Origin: Nocardioides marmorisolisilvae
GTDB lineage: Bacteria; Actinomycetota; Actinomycetes; Propionibacteriales; Nocardioidaceae
Assembly: GCF_003725775.1 (NCBI RefSeq)
Contig: NZ_RJSG01000002.1
Coordinates: 2,252,941 to 2,316,940 of the forward strand
Reading direction: 5' to 3'
DNA: 64,000 bases
How positions within the stretch are numbered: the stretch's first letter is position 1; each line of letters begins with the position of its first letter. This document shows positions 23,172-32,277 of the stretch, in pieces. Under the pieces are notes generated by a model. That model worked only from the letters and a program-made list of their open reading frames with translations, was not told the DNA's origin and did no database searches. Both the position numbers and the translations under genes were made by a program.

Positions 23172-23939
23172 ATGCTGCTCGAAAGAACATCCATGGTTGT
23201 GACCGGAGGCAACAGCGGCATCGGTGAGGCAATCGTGCTCGCAGCCGCGACCGAAGGCGCGAGCATCGTCATCGACTACATCAATCACCCAGATGAGACG
23301 GCCCACCTCATCGCCGCGGTCGAGGCGGCCGGCGGACACGCGACAGGAGTCCACGCAGACGTGTCGAAGGCCGACGACCTGCAGAAGATGATCCAGGCCG
23401 CGGTCGACCAGTACGGGCGGCTCGACGTACTGGTCAACAACGCCGGTATAGAGACCCGTGCGTCGCTGCTCGAGACGACTGAGACCGAGTTCGACCGGGT
23501 CATGTCGATCAATCTCAAGAGTGCGTTCTTCGGCACCCAGACGGCGGCCAGGCAATTCATCAGTCAGGGCACCGGAGGGCTGGTGATCAACATCTCCTCG
23601 GTGCATGAGGACTGGCCCATGCCGGGAAACATCGCCTACTGCGTTTCCAAGGGTGGCGTCAGGATGCTCACCCGCACCGCAGGAGTCGAGCTCGGCCCGC
23701 ACGACGTGAGAGTCATCAACGTTGCGCCCGGAGCGGTGGAAACACCGATCAATTCCACCACGATGGCCGATCCCAGCGAGATGAAGGCGCTCGACAAGGC
23801 CATCCCGCTCGGGCGCATGGCGAAGGCGTCGGAGATCGCCGACGTTGTCATCTTCCTCGCCTCCGGCAAGGCCGGCTACCTGACAGCCACGACTGTCGTC
23901 ATCGACGGCGGCATCATGCAGGGAAGTGTCGGCCTCTGA
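23172..23939 (+). CDS. Short-chain dehydrogenase/reductase
   Basis: ATG 23172 has GGAGGA at 23161-23166; the frame is open far upstream, but that part is antisense to the GH15 gene. The 255-residue product is a classical SDR: cofactor motif TGGNSGIGE, NNAG, catalytic Ser (INISSVHE), Tyr/Lys (YCVSKGG) and a C-terminal TTVVIDGGIM. It resembles glucose 1-dehydrogenase-like SDRs. The substrate cannot be fixed. It is divergent from the GH15 gene (117-base gap). Confidence 0.87.
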   Translation: MLLERTSMVVTGGNSGIGEAIVLAAATEGASIVIDYINHPDETAHLIAAVEAAGGHATGVHADVSKADDLQKMIQAAVDQYGRLDVLVNNAGIETRASLLETTETEFDRVMSINLKSAFFGTQTAARQFISQGTGGLVINISSVHEDWPMPGNIAYCVSKGGVRMLTRTAGVELGPHDVRVINVAPGAVETPINSTTMADPSEMKALDKAIPLGRMAKASEIADVVIFLASGKAGYLTATTVVIDGGIMQGSVGL

Positions 23940-24064
23940 CTCTCCGCCAGGAGACCGAGGGAGTTCCCCGTCGCAGGATCCCAGGCAGAAGGCTCACGTC
24001 GTGGGTGCCAACTCGGGGACACTCAGAGCTTGGCCCGACCTAGTTCGGTGTAGGTTGGTGATAG

Positions 24065-24095
24065 CCCCGACCGCGACCCCGAGAAGCGGTCGGGG
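24065..24095. terminator. Perfect 10-bp terminator between convergent genes
   Basis: CCCCGACCGC (24065-24074) and GCGGTCGGGG (24086-24095) pair perfectly around an 11-base loop, followed on the plus strand by TCTCCTC. The surrounding gap 23940-24165 holds no gene. The short T-poor tail and preceding GTTCGGTGTAGGTTGG leave open a small RNA ending here. Confidence 0.7.
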
Positions 24096-24165
24096 TCTCC
24101 TCATGTAGCACCTTTGCGGCGCCCCGCACGCTGGTCTGCCCGCGGCGCAGGCTTGATCCGCAGGC

Positions 24166-24954
24166 CTAGCGGATGTCGAGCTGCTGGAACCCCCGCCAGG
24201 CGACAGCGCCGAGCGCGACCGCACTCGAGAGCAGGACGGCCACGCCAGGTGCGGAAAGTCCGTTGACCAGCTGGTCGTCGCCGACGGCCCAGTAGAAGAG
24301 CGAGTAGAACCGCAGCGGGTGGATCCAGCTCACGACCGGAGCCAGGGAGCTCACGATGTACGACACCGCGGCCAGGCCGGTGGCGACACCGAGCGCGCCG
24401 CCCCGCCTCCCGGTCCACGAGCCCCACGCCAACGCGACCAGGCCCAGGTTGACGCCGAGCAGGGCGACGCCGATCGTCGTCCCGATGAGGGCACCGACGG
24501 CGAGATCGACCTGCCAGTGGTGCCCGGCGAGGCTGGCGACGAGGCACAGCAGCGGGACCGGCAGCGACAGGAGCGAAAGGGTCGCGACCTTCTCCAGCAG
24601 CACCGCCGCGCGGGTTCGCGGGAGCACCGCCACGTCGCCCAGGGTGCCGTCCTCGTTCTGGCCGGCGACGGCCGAGGCGCCGTACCCGATGGTCATGAAG
24701 AGCACGAAGAGCGGCAGGAAGTTCGCGTAGAGGTTCGCGTTCATCCAGCCGTCAGGCGATGTCAGGGATCCGGTTGCTCCGAACAGCGCACTCAGGCTGC
24801 TGTCGCCCTCGGTGAGCTTGTTGAGGGAGGTGTCGACGCGGAAGGTGGGGTACAGCACCACGATGAGCAGGGCGTAGGCGGTGACCCCGACCGCGTAGGC
24901 GATCGAGCTCTGCCTTCGCAGCCGCAGGTCGAGCCGAGAAATGTCACCGAGCAA
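24166..24954 (-). CDS. ABC transporter permease
   Basis: The start is TTG 24954, inferred from AGGAGG seven bases upstream and overlap with the ATPase 3' end; the ATPase frame hides it. The 262-residue product has about six helices (SIAYAVGVTAYALLIVVLYP first, ending VAVLLSSAVALGAVAWRG) in the ABC-2 permease style, with a PRTRAAVLLEK cytoplasmic loop. With the ATPase it forms an exporter of unknown substrate. A MarR-family repressor encoded in the same operon suggests induction by a small toxic compound. Confidence 0.82.
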   Translation of the reverse strand: MLGDISRLDLRLRRQSSIAYAVGVTAYALLIVVLYPTFRVDTSLNKLTEGDSSLSALFGATGSLTSPDGWMNANLYANFLPLFVLFMTIGYGASAVAGQNEDGTLGDVAVLPRTRAAVLLEKVATLSLLSLPVPLLCLVASLAGHHWQVDLAVGALIGTTIGVALLGVNLGLVALAWGSWTGRRGGALGVATGLAAVSYIVSSLAPVVSWIHPLRFYSLFYWAVGDDQLVNGLSAPGVAVLLSSAVALGAVAWRGFQQLDIR

Positions 24955-25876
24955 CGGGCACCTCCTGCGGGGCGCGGTAGAAGCTACGAAAGAGCACGTC
25001 CAGGTCCGCTGGGCGGGCGAGGATGTCGATCGCGTGGTGCGACGCGGCGGCCTCGAGCAGCGGCCCGACCTCCCCGCTGACGGCGAGGACCAGCCTTCCG
25101 TTCTGCTGGCCGAGGACCTGTACGCCAGGAAGCGCATCGAACTCCGCCTTGTCGACGGGAGCGCTGAAGGTGAGCTCGACAGAACGCGGTGCTCGCGCTC
25201 GCAGGGCCGAAACCGTGTCGGCCAGGACCAGCTCTCCACCACGGATGATCGCGATGTTGTGCGCCACTCGCTGCACCTCGTCGAGCTCGTGGGAGGACAG
25301 GAAGACCGTCCGTCCGCGCTGGACTGTCTCCGCCAGCAAGTCGTCGAACTGCTTCTGCAGCAGCGGATCCAGCCCCGAGGTCGGCTCGTCGAGGACCAAG
25401 AGCTCGGGATCGTGCTCGAACGCCCGGATGATCCCGATCTTCTGACGATTGCCCTTCGACAGCGTGCCGACCGGCCGCCGGAGATCCGCCTGGAAGCGCT
25501 CGGCCAGCTCGTGTCGCCTGGAGCGGTTCTCGACGTTGCGGGCGCGAGCCGTCCAGCCGAGAATCGCGTCACCCGTCAGGCGTGGCGGCAGCGCGAGCTC
25601 CCCGGCGAGGTACCCGATCCGCGCTCGGACCCCGGGCCCGTCGTCCCACGCGTCCGTCCCGAGAACGGTCGCTGTCCCGCTCGACGGCGCAGAGAGTCCC
25701 ATGATCATCCGGATGGTGGTGCTCTTGCCTGCACCGTTCGGGCCGAGGAAGCCGAAGACCTGGCCGGCGGCGACCTCGAGGGTGAGACCAGAGACCGCAT
25801 GAAGCGGTCCGAAGGTCTTGGTGAGGTCGTCCAGGCGGATCGCAGGCCCGGGTGCTGCGGGCTGGGTGATCACCAT
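24944..25876 (-). CDS. ABC transporter ATP-binding protein
   Basis: The start is ATG 25876, overlapping the MarR stop; longer upstream readings lie inside marR. The 310-residue product has Walker A FGFLGPNGAGKSTTI, the Q-loop region, signature TLSKGNRQKIGII, Walker B LLVLDEPTSGLDP, the H-loop FLSSHELDE, and an extra roughly 80-residue C-terminal domain as in the CcmA/DrrA class. It energises the permease encoded just downstream, probably for export of a drug or lipid-like compound. Confidence 0.9.
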   Translation of the reverse strand: MVITQPAAPGPAIRLDDLTKTFGPLHAVSGLTLEVAAGQVFGFLGPNGAGKSTTIRMIMGLSAPSSGTATVLGTDAWDDGPGVRARIGYLAGELALPPRLTGDAILGWTARARNVENRSRRHELAERFQADLRRPVGTLSKGNRQKIGIIRAFEHDPELLVLDEPTSGLDPLLQKQFDDLLAETVQRGRTVFLSSHELDEVQRVAHNIAIIRGGELVLADTVSALRARAPRSVELTFSAPVDKAEFDALPGVQVLGQQNGRLVLAVSGEVGPLLEAAASHHAIDILARPADLDVLFRSFYRAPQEVPVAR

Positions 25877-26373
25877 GCGAGCGCTGCCGCGTCGTCGATG
25901 ACCAGTGGTTCGTCGGCAGCCTGAGCGAAGGCGACCAGGGCGTTGACCATCTCCGAGCGACGGGCTTCCGGCATCGCTCGGACGATGCGTTCGATGGACT
26001 CCCACCTCCGGGAGGTCACGTCGTCAACCAGGTGCTGTCCGCGGCCCGAGAGCTCGAGCACGACCTCGCGCCGGTTGGTCTCGTTCGTGCTTCGGACGAC
26101 GAGATCGGCGGCCACCAACCGGTCCACGGTGCGCATCGCCGTGGAGGAGTTGACGCCGAGTCGGCCAGCGAGCCGGTTCAGGCTGCTGGGCCCGTGGGAG
26201 GCGAGGACGACCAGGGTCCGGAACTGGGTGATCGTGACGGTCTCCTCGATGCCGGCAAGCGAGCGGGCCGAGATGCCGACCAGCGCCCTCGAGGCTGTCA
26301 GGAGAGCAGCGACAAGGTCGCCGACCTGGTCGGTCCCGCTCTCGGGCACGGGCTGCTGTGATGCGTCCGGCAT
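25870..26373 (-). CDS. MarR-family repressor
   Basis: The start is ATG 26373 (MPDASQQPV); an alternative upstream ATG at 26421 would overlap the operator. The 167-residue product has the winged helix of MarR: LTASRALVGISARSLAGIEE, TITQFRTLVVLASHG and LNRLAGRLGVNSSTAMRTVD (recognition helix), then RRWESIERIVRAMPEARRSE. It heads the operon with the ABC exporter. The 29-bp palindrome at 26390-26418 directly before it is the likely operator, so it would control itself, the exporter and the divergent ClC gene. Confidence 0.87.
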   Translation of the reverse strand: MPDASQQPVPESGTDQVGDLVAALLTASRALVGISARSLAGIEETVTITQFRTLVVLASHGPSSLNRLAGRLGVNSSTAMRTVDRLVAADLVVRSTNETNRREVVLELSGRGQHLVDDVTSRRWESIERIVRAMPEARRSEMVNALVAFAQAADEPLVIDDAAALAW

Positions 26374-26389
26374 GTAGACCCCATTTCTC

Positions 26390-26418
26390 TTGCAGTACGC
26401 AATCGTTGCATACTGCAA
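26390..26418. promoter_or_regulatory. 29-bp palindromic operator between marR and clc
   Basis: Outer halves TTGCAGTA (26390-26397) and TACTGCAA (26411-26418) are perfect inverted copies, and inner GCAA (26399-26402)/TTGC (26406-26409) extend the symmetry: 12 of 14 pairs match around a single central base. It lies 16 bases before ATG 26373 (minus) and 3 bases before ATG 26422 (plus). This is the size and symmetry of a MarR site. Confidence 0.75.
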
Positions 26419-26421
26419 CAC

Positions 26422-28206
26422 ATGCGATCAAGCGAATCCGGGTTGAGCGGCCTCAAATCACGACTGACCGTGCAGCTCCGAGCAGGCAGCGGCGGCCTGT
26501 TACTGCTGGCCGTTACCGTCGGTGCGGGCGCGGCGGGCTTCGCGATCCTGTTCCGGTTCCTCATCAAGACCTTCACGCTGCTGCTGGCGGGCCACCCCGA
26601 CTACGCCGCCGTACCGGGCGCGTCGCACCCTGGCCTGGAGGGACTGGGCCGCTGGTTCCTGCTGGGCACGCCCGTGATCGCCGGCTTGCTCTACGGGCCC
26701 CTGGTGCACTTCTTCGCTCGGGAGGCACGGGGCCACGGGGTCCCCGAGGTGATGTATGCGGTGGCGCGACGCGGGGGCCGGATCGCTCCGCAGGTTGCCG
26801 GAGTGAAGGCGCTGGCTTCCGCCCTGTGTATCGGCGGTGGCGGCTCGGTGGGTCGCGAAGGTCCGATCGTGCAGATCGGCTCCGCCCTCGGGTCGACGTG
26901 CGGTCAGCTGCTCCGGCTTCCTGAGCCGCGCCTGCGGGTGCTCGTGGCCAGCGGTGCCGCAGGTGGCATCGCTGCTACCTTCAATGCACCCCTGGCCGGG
27001 GTGTTCTTCGCGATGGAGCTCATCCTCTCCGACTTCGCGGCACAGTCGTTCGGCATGGTGGTGATCGCCGCCGTCACCGCCTCGGCGATCGGCCGTGCCG
27101 CTCTGGGAGACGCCCCCTTCCTGCACCTGCCCACTTTCACCGTGGCCCACCCGATCGAGTACCTGTACTTCGCCGTGCTCGGGGTCCTCGCCGGCGCCGT
27201 GGGCGTGATCTTCACCCGGATCCTTTACGCGATCGAAGACCTCTGCGACGCGCTGTGGCGAGGACCGGAGTGGCTGCGTCCGGCAGTCGGTGGGCTCGCC
27301 CTGGGCCTCCTGCTCGTCGCGGTCCCCGAGATGTACGGGGTCGGCTACCCCGTCCTGGGTCATGCGATCTTCGGGCGGTACGCGCTCGGGTTCCTGGTCG
27401 TGCTGCTGATCGCGAAGATGGTGGCCACCTCGCTGACGATCGGCATCGGAGGCTCCGGCGGCGTGTTCGCCCCGAGCCTGTTCGTCGGAGCCATGCTGGG
27501 TTCTGCCTTCGGAGTGGTCGCGAACGACCTGACCCCGGCCACCGCCGGCGCCGTCGGGGTCTACGGGCTCCTGGGCATGGGGGCTGTCTTCGCGGGTGCA
27601 GCCCGAGCCCCGATCACTGCGGTGATCATCATGTTCGAGCTCACCGGCGAGTACGGCATCATCTTGCCGCTGATGACCGCGATCGTTCTTGCTGCCGGGG
27701 TCAGCCACTGGCTCAGCGCCGACACGATCTACACCCTGAAGCTCCGCCGTCGAGGTGTCGACCTCGGGGTACGAGAGACGATCGCCTCGGCGTCCCGGAG
27801 TCTCGGCGAGCTGATGGCAGCAGTCCCGGAAGCGTTGCCGCACGACGCGTCGCTCGTCGAGGCGTCGCACGCCCTGGCTGCGTCGCGCTACGGCGTACTT
27901 CCGGTCTCCGACCGCAGCGGAGGTTACGCCGGGGTGGTGACCGCCCGCGCGGTCTCCGAGGCGATCAGCGACGGCCGTCACGACACCTCCCCCGTGGACC
28001 TGGTCATCGAGCTCCCGGTGGCGGTCCGGGTCACCGATCCGCTCGACGTCGGCATCCAGGCTCTCGACCGCAGCGGCTGCGGGGCGATCCCGGTACTGTC
28101 CGGGACCGGCACCGACGCCGTCGGGTGGTTCGACTACCAGATCGCACTCGACGCACTCTCGGGAGCCGGGACCACCGCTGCTGGTTCTCCTGCGAGCGTC
28201 GGCTGA
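26422..28206 (+). CDS. ClC-family chloride channel/transporter with CBS domains
   Basis: The 594-residue protein has the ClC membrane core (about 20-420) with signature GGGGSVGREGPIVQIG, where Glu146 is the gating Glu, GGIAATFNAPLAGVFFA and GIGGSGGVFAPSLF, then two CBS domains (about 445-575). It would move chloride or other anions, as a channel or Cl/H exchanger. The start directly follows the MarR-type palindrome, so expression probably responds to the same repressor as the divergent exporter. Confidence 0.88.
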   Translation: MRSSESGLSGLKSRLTVQLRAGSGGLLLLAVTVGAGAAGFAILFRFLIKTFTLLLAGHPDYAAVPGASHPGLEGLGRWFLLGTPVIAGLLYGPLVHFFAREARGHGVPEVMYAVARRGGRIAPQVAGVKALASALCIGGGGSVGREGPIVQIGSALGSTCGQLLRLPEPRLRVLVASGAAGGIAATFNAPLAGVFFAMELILSDFAAQSFGMVVIAAVTASAIGRAALGDAPFLHLPTFTVAHPIEYLYFAVLGVLAGAVGVIFTRILYAIEDLCDALWRGPEWLRPAVGGLALGLLLVAVPEMYGVGYPVLGHAIFGRYALGFLVVLLIAKMVATSLTIGIGGSGGVFAPSLFVGAMLGSAFGVVANDLTPATAGAVGVYGLLGMGAVFAGAARAPITAVIIMFELTGEYGIILPLMTAIVLAAGVSHWLSADTIYTLKLRRRGVDLGVRETIASASRSLGELMAAVPEALPHDASLVEASHALAASRYGVLPVSDRSGGYAGVVTARAVSEAISDGRHDTSPVDLVIELPVAVRVTDPLDVGIQALDRSGCGAIPVLSGTGTDAVGWFDYQIALDALSGAGTTAAGSPASVG

Positions 28207-28212
28207 CGACCT

Positions 28213-29238
28213 TCAGCGGGGCACACCACCGTGGTGCTGCTCGCGCTCGTGCAGGGCTGCCAGCATCGCGTTGTAGGCCCCCAGCGCCTCGCCGCTCTCC
28301 GGGTCCGGTGCCGCACCCACCTCCTCCGAGGACGCACCGGTCCCGGCGCGCGCCTGTTCAGCCAGGGTCTGGCGACGCACCGACTCCAGCCACGAGCCGA
28401 GGACGCGTTCGCGGTGCGGGTCGAGGATCATCATCAGTACGACGCCGACTCCCGCGAGCATCATCAGACCGTCACCAGCCGCCCACATCAACGCACCGGC
28501 GATCTGCTGATCCTGCACCGGATCCGGGGCCCAGGACGGGTGCATGGCGAACATTGCCGGGAAGCTCACGTGGTCGGTCTGGAGCAGCACGATGCCGACG
28601 ACGGTGTCCGGAACCATGGCGACCAGCACCAGGACGATCCGCAATAGGTAGGGCACGTCGCGGCGAATCGGCTCACGTCCGAGGATCGGCAGGAACAGGA
28701 GGCAGCCGGACGCCAGATACACGACCTGCTCCCCGGTCATCAGCCGCGAGTCGTTCGCCATCGCGTCCATGAAACCGGTCAGGTGGGTTCCGATGATGAC
28801 GACGGCGTACAGGGTCAGCGCGGTGAGCGGATGGGTCAGGGCCGACAGCGGACCCGATCGCAGCACGCCGTCGAACCGCCTCCGCCCGCCGGGACGAAGC
28901 GCATTCCGAACCGCGGTCAGCGGGTGGCCGAGGATCACCAGCGCCGGCACCACCATGATCAGGATCAGGTGCTCCACCATGTGCACCCAGAACACCGCCA
29001 TCGCATAGACAGCGATCGCCGAGCTGAGCGTCGCCAGGAGGAGCAGCCCGCCCGCCGAGAAACAGGCAACGCGCCAGCCCGGGAACCGCGCACCGTGACG
29101 GCGGCCGACGTGGACGAGGTACAGGTAGGCGCCGACGGAGACCAGGATCCCGATGGTCCATCCGAAGGAGAAGGTCCAGTCGTGGACCAAGGAGGTCCAG
29201 CCGAACGGGGGGAGTCGCGAGTGATCCATGCCCGGCAT
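28213..29238 (-). CDS. CtaG-like cytochrome c oxidase assembly membrane protein
   Basis: The 341-residue membrane protein (about seven to eight helices) resembles the DUF/CtaG family (caa3-type assembly or copper-related): MPGMDHSRLPPFGWTSLVHD at the N-terminus, WVHMVEHLILIMVVPALVIL, THLTGFMDAMANDSRL and a C-terminal DPHRERVLGSWLESVRRQTL. Conserved His residues fit a metal-binding role. The start is uncertain: ATG 29238 is taken because longer frames overlap the antiporter gene; no strong ribosome site is seen. It is the last gene of an operon with the antiporter. Confidence 0.7.
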   Translation of the reverse strand: MPGMDHSRLPPFGWTSLVHDWTFSFGWTIGILVSVGAYLYLVHVGRRHGARFPGWRVACFSAGGLLLLATLSSAIAVYAMAVFWVHMVEHLILIMVVPALVILGHPLTAVRNALRPGGRRRFDGVLRSGPLSALTHPLTALTLYAVVIIGTHLTGFMDAMANDSRLMTGEQVVYLASGCLLFLPILGREPIRRDVPYLLRIVLVLVAMVPDTVVGIVLLQTDHVSFPAMFAMHPSWAPDPVQDQQIAGALMWAAGDGLMMLAGVGVVLMMILDPHRERVLGSWLESVRRQTLAEQARAGTGASSEEVGAAPDPESGEALGAYNAMLAALHEREQHHGGVPR

Positions 29239-29284
29239 GCCGGCCAATGTAGGCGCTGCACCTGAGAGGTTCCCGAGCGCCTGG

Positions 29285-30760
29285 TCACGGTGCTGGGTGG
29301 TCCCCCGCCTTGCTCGAAGGCCCGAAGAGCCCATTCACATCGGTTCCGCCGATGATCAGCACCTCGTCGCCGCCGCGGAGTTCGGTGCCGCCGTGGATTT
29401 CGACGAGCTCGCCGTTGCGCCTTACCAGGCTGACCCAGGTCTCGTCCCCCACAGCCAGGTGACGGATCTCGACGCCGTCGGCTGCGGAGCCGGCTGCGAC
29501 GACATGGAACTGGAGCCCGGTGGGTTCGGCGCGGAACCGAAGACCGAGCGACCACGGCTCGAGAGCGACCACGTTCATGGAGACCTTGAACCAGTTGGCC
29601 ATCGCCGGCACCAAACTCCCCTGAAGAAGGGCTGAGGTGAGCACCACGACGAAGACGACCAGGTAGAGCCGGTGCGTTCCGGGACCGCCCTCGCCCAGGG
29701 CGAAGAGACCCAGAAGGATCGGAACGGCACCCTTGAGGCCGGCCCCGAGGATGAACGCCTTCTCCCCCCGCTCGAGGTTCATCCGGAGCATCATCACACC
29801 GACGAGAAGCGGCCGGATGATCAGGACCAGCAAGGCGGTGATGCCCAAGCCGACCCAGAGCACCGTTCCGCTGAACACGTCGTGCAGGTCGATGGTCAGT
29901 CCAAGAATGGTGAACGCCACGATCTCGGCGAGACTGCTCAGTCCGGAGGCGAAGCGTTCGATGTCGTGCTTGTACGGCGCCCGCGCGTCACCCAGAAGAA
30001 CACCTGCCAGCAGAACCGCGAGGAATCCCGAACCGGACAGCACGTCCGCGACGCCGTAGATGAACGCAGCGCCCGCGAGCGCTCGCACCGGGTAGAGCGA
30101 CTCGTTCGGCAGCGGGACGTGCCGCACGAACTGCACCAGCAACAGTCCGCCGATGACCCCGACGGCACAACCCACGACCATCTGCAGTGCGAAGGTCGCC
30201 ATGCCGTGCGCCACCGAGCTGAACCCGGAACCGCCCGCCTCGAGCAGCACCGCCATCAGCGCGATGCCGACCGGGTCGTTCGCCCCGGACTCACCCTTGA
30301 GGATCGTGCCAGCCCGCCCGGTGATCTCCCTGCCCCCGAGAACCGAGAACACCATCGCCGGATCGGTCGGCGCCAGAGCAGCGCCGAGAAGCAGGGCGAG
30401 GTGCCAGTCGAACCCGAACAGGGCGTGGGCGACCAGCGCGACCGCACCCGCAGTCACCGCCGTACCCATCACACCGAGCCACAGGATCGCGCCCGCCGAT
30501 GCCCGGAACTCGCGCCACCCGATCTGGACCCCGCCGTCGAACAGGATGAAGATCAGCGCCACCGTCACGACCCGCTCGTCGGTGATCACCGACAGGGTGC
30601 CGAGCCGCGGAACAACCTCCGACGCGGCCGCAGCGGCCAGCAGGAACAGCACCGGCGCCGGAACGCGGACCCGCTCGCTGACGTGATTGGACAGTATCGC
30701 CGCGAGCACCGCGACAGCGACCACCAGGATCACCACCCCGAACACCGGCACGTCGCTCAT
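29285..30760 (-). CDS. CPA1-type monovalent cation/H+ antiporter with TrkA-C domain
   Basis: The 491-residue protein has a CPA1 (NhaP/CvrA-like) membrane domain of about 12 helices (LAAILSNHVSERVRVPAPV first; the transport site around GESGANDPVGIALMAVLL, with Asn-Asp as in proton-coupled members; LGLTIDLHDVFSG later) and a C-terminal TrkA-C-like ligand domain (about 395-480: VEIRHLAVGDETWVSLVRRN, GGDEVLIIGG). Potassium/proton exchange regulated by a nucleotide is likely. The cation is inferred from the family. Confidence 0.83.
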   Translation of the reverse strand: MSDVPVFGVVILVVAVAVLAAILSNHVSERVRVPAPVLFLLAAAAASEVVPRLGTLSVITDERVVTVALIFILFDGGVQIGWREFRASAGAILWLGVMGTAVTAGAVALVAHALFGFDWHLALLLGAALAPTDPAMVFSVLGGREITGRAGTILKGESGANDPVGIALMAVLLEAGGSGFSSVAHGMATFALQMVVGCAVGVIGGLLLVQFVRHVPLPNESLYPVRALAGAAFIYGVADVLSGSGFLAVLLAGVLLGDARAPYKHDIERFASGLSSLAEIVAFTILGLTIDLHDVFSGTVLWVGLGITALLVLIIRPLLVGVMMLRMNLERGEKAFILGAGLKGAVPILLGLFALGEGGPGTHRLYLVVFVVVLTSALLQGSLVPAMANWFKVSMNVVALEPWSLGLRFRAEPTGLQFHVVAAGSAADGVEIRHLAVGDETWVSLVRRNGELVEIHGGTELRGGDEVLIIGGTDVNGLFGPSSKAGDHPAP

Positions 30761-30889
30761 GACCCGGGCACGCCAACTTCCTGGGCACTGAGACCGCCCA
30801 CGCCGCCGACCAGACTTCCCGGCTCACCTGTGTCCACCTACGGCAACCCAGCCGCACGGGCTATTCAACCACTCGAGCCGAGTGACGTC

Positions 30890-30912
30890 GTATCGGATAT
30901 CTGATCCGATAC
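30890..30912. promoter_or_regulatory. Perfect 8-bp inverted repeat in the antiporter/integrase gap
   Basis: GTATCGGA (30890-30897), seven bases, TCCGATAC (30905-30912). It sits 130 bases upstream of the antiporter start, where an operator could lie. No regulator is adjacent. The rest of the 325-base gap 30761-31085 holds nothing recognised. Confidence 0.45.
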
Positions 30913-31085
30913 AAGCAGATCAAACGCACCGATCTGGCGATCCGCGCAGGGTGTCACTCCGGCAGCCGCGTTGACAGCGACCCGCCGGACATCTTGACCC
31001 AGTCTGGCCAGAACCCCGGTCCTCACGGGATCGTCTGGTAGCCGTGCGACCAGTTCAGGCGGGCATGCAGGTGGCGGTGGCGCCC

Positions 31086-32090
31086 CTACAGCCCGAGGTC
31101 GCGGCTGGAGGTGAACTCGAGGGCCTGGGCCGGGCGGATGTAGCGCTCCAGCAGGGTGGAGAGCCGCTTGTGGCGGGTCTGCGCCGCGATCCGATCCAGG
31201 CTCACACCAGCGACGGCCGCGGTGGTGGCGTGCCCGGCGCGCAGCGAGTGCGGAGTAATCCGTTCGGCCGGCAGCCCGGCGTGCTCGGCGCGGTTGCGGA
31301 GCATCCGGGCGATGGCGTTGCCGGAGAGACGCTCGATGGTGACGGTCTTGTTGCGCATGCTCGTGAACAGCGGTCCCGGGTCGTGGCCACGCTGGGCGAA
31401 CCAGCCGTCGAGCGCGGCGATCGGATCGGTCTCGGCGCGCTGGCCGTGAGCGACGGCGACGACCTGACCGATGGCCTCTTGGTCGGTCTTGGAGCGGCGG
31501 ACATGGAGCAGCAGCCCGCCAGGTTTGGGCTGGACGTCGGTCAGGTCGAGTGCGGCGAGCTCGCCGCGGCGCAATGCGGAGGCGAAGCCGAGCAGGATGA
31601 TGGCGGCGTCACGTGCTCCCTTCGCCGTCGTGCGGTCGATGGGTCCGAGGATTTGGCGGATGTCGTTGGTGTCCAGCGGGCGTGCCTGGCGCCGGGGTGC
31701 GGCTCCGACGATGCGGCGCAATCCGCGTCGTACCTGCCTGACGGCCTCAACCGTGGTCGGGTCGTCCAGGCCGCGGCTGCGGTGGGCGTAGGAGATGGCG
31801 CCGATCGCCAGGTCAAGGGTGGGAACAAGTGCACCGTCACTGGCCCGCTCGGTGAGGTAGGCGCAGATCATCGCCGGACTCGCGGGCAGTGCCGAGGTCT
31901 GCCTGGCCGAGCACCAGCGCTCCCACTGCCGCCAGCCATGCCCATAGACGTGGCGAGTGGACTCGGCCAGCGTGGAGGCGACCGCTTCGGCGATGCGGAG
32001 GGCGTCGTCGACGGTGAGTCCGTGAGGTAGGTCGAGAGCGGAACTGTCGGGCAGGGAGGCAGCCAGCGCCTCGGCGGTGGTGGTGATCAT
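31086..32090 (-). CDS. Tyrosine recombinase/integrase
   Basis: ATG 32090 (MITTTAEAL) gives 334 residues; an earlier TTG at 32225 is possible. The N-terminal SAM-like core-binding domain (about 25-125) is followed by a catalytic domain with Arg174 (SALRRGELAAL), Lys201, His281 and Arg284 (HSLRAGH), His307 and the nucleophile Tyr317 (LLERYIRP). All six residues of the active site are present. It lies next to the 3' end of tRNA-fMet and points away from it, the usual position for an integrase of an element inserted in a tRNA gene. The ribosome site is weak. Confidence 0.87.
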   Translation of the reverse strand: MITTTAEALAASLPDSSALDLPHGLTVDDALRIAEAVASTLAESTRHVYGHGWRQWERWCSARQTSALPASPAMICAYLTERASDGALVPTLDLAIGAISYAHRSRGLDDPTTVEAVRQVRRGLRRIVGAAPRRQARPLDTNDIRQILGPIDRTTAKGARDAAIILLGFASALRRGELAALDLTDVQPKPGGLLLHVRRSKTDQEAIGQVVAVAHGQRAETDPIAALDGWFAQRGHDPGPLFTSMRNKTVTIERLSGNAIARMLRNRAEHAGLPAERITPHSLRAGHATTAAVAGVSLDRIAAQTRHKRLSTLLERYIRPAQALEFTSSRDLGL

Positions 32091-32240
32091 CCACAGGTTG
32101 TAGGGGTCGATCTCCCCCGCCCGTTCACAGGGCGGCCTGCGGTGCCGTCCCGGCGTCAGGAACCGGGGTGTGTCGCGGGTGTGGCTCGTGGCTGGGAAAG
32201 GAGCACTTTCTGCCCACACGATCAAATCACCAAACCAAAC

Positions 32241-32271
32241 AGGGCCGTGGATCCACTGGATCCACGGCCCT
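32241..32271 (-). terminator. Perfect 14-bp terminator after tRNA-fMet
   Basis: AGGGCCGTGGATCC (32241-32254) and GGATCCACGGCCCT (32258-32271) form a perfect stem with a 3-base loop, and on the minus strand a T-rich run follows (TTTGGTTTGGTGATTTG). It ends the tRNA transcript before the integrase gene. Confidence 0.88.
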
Positions 32272-32277
32272 GACGAG

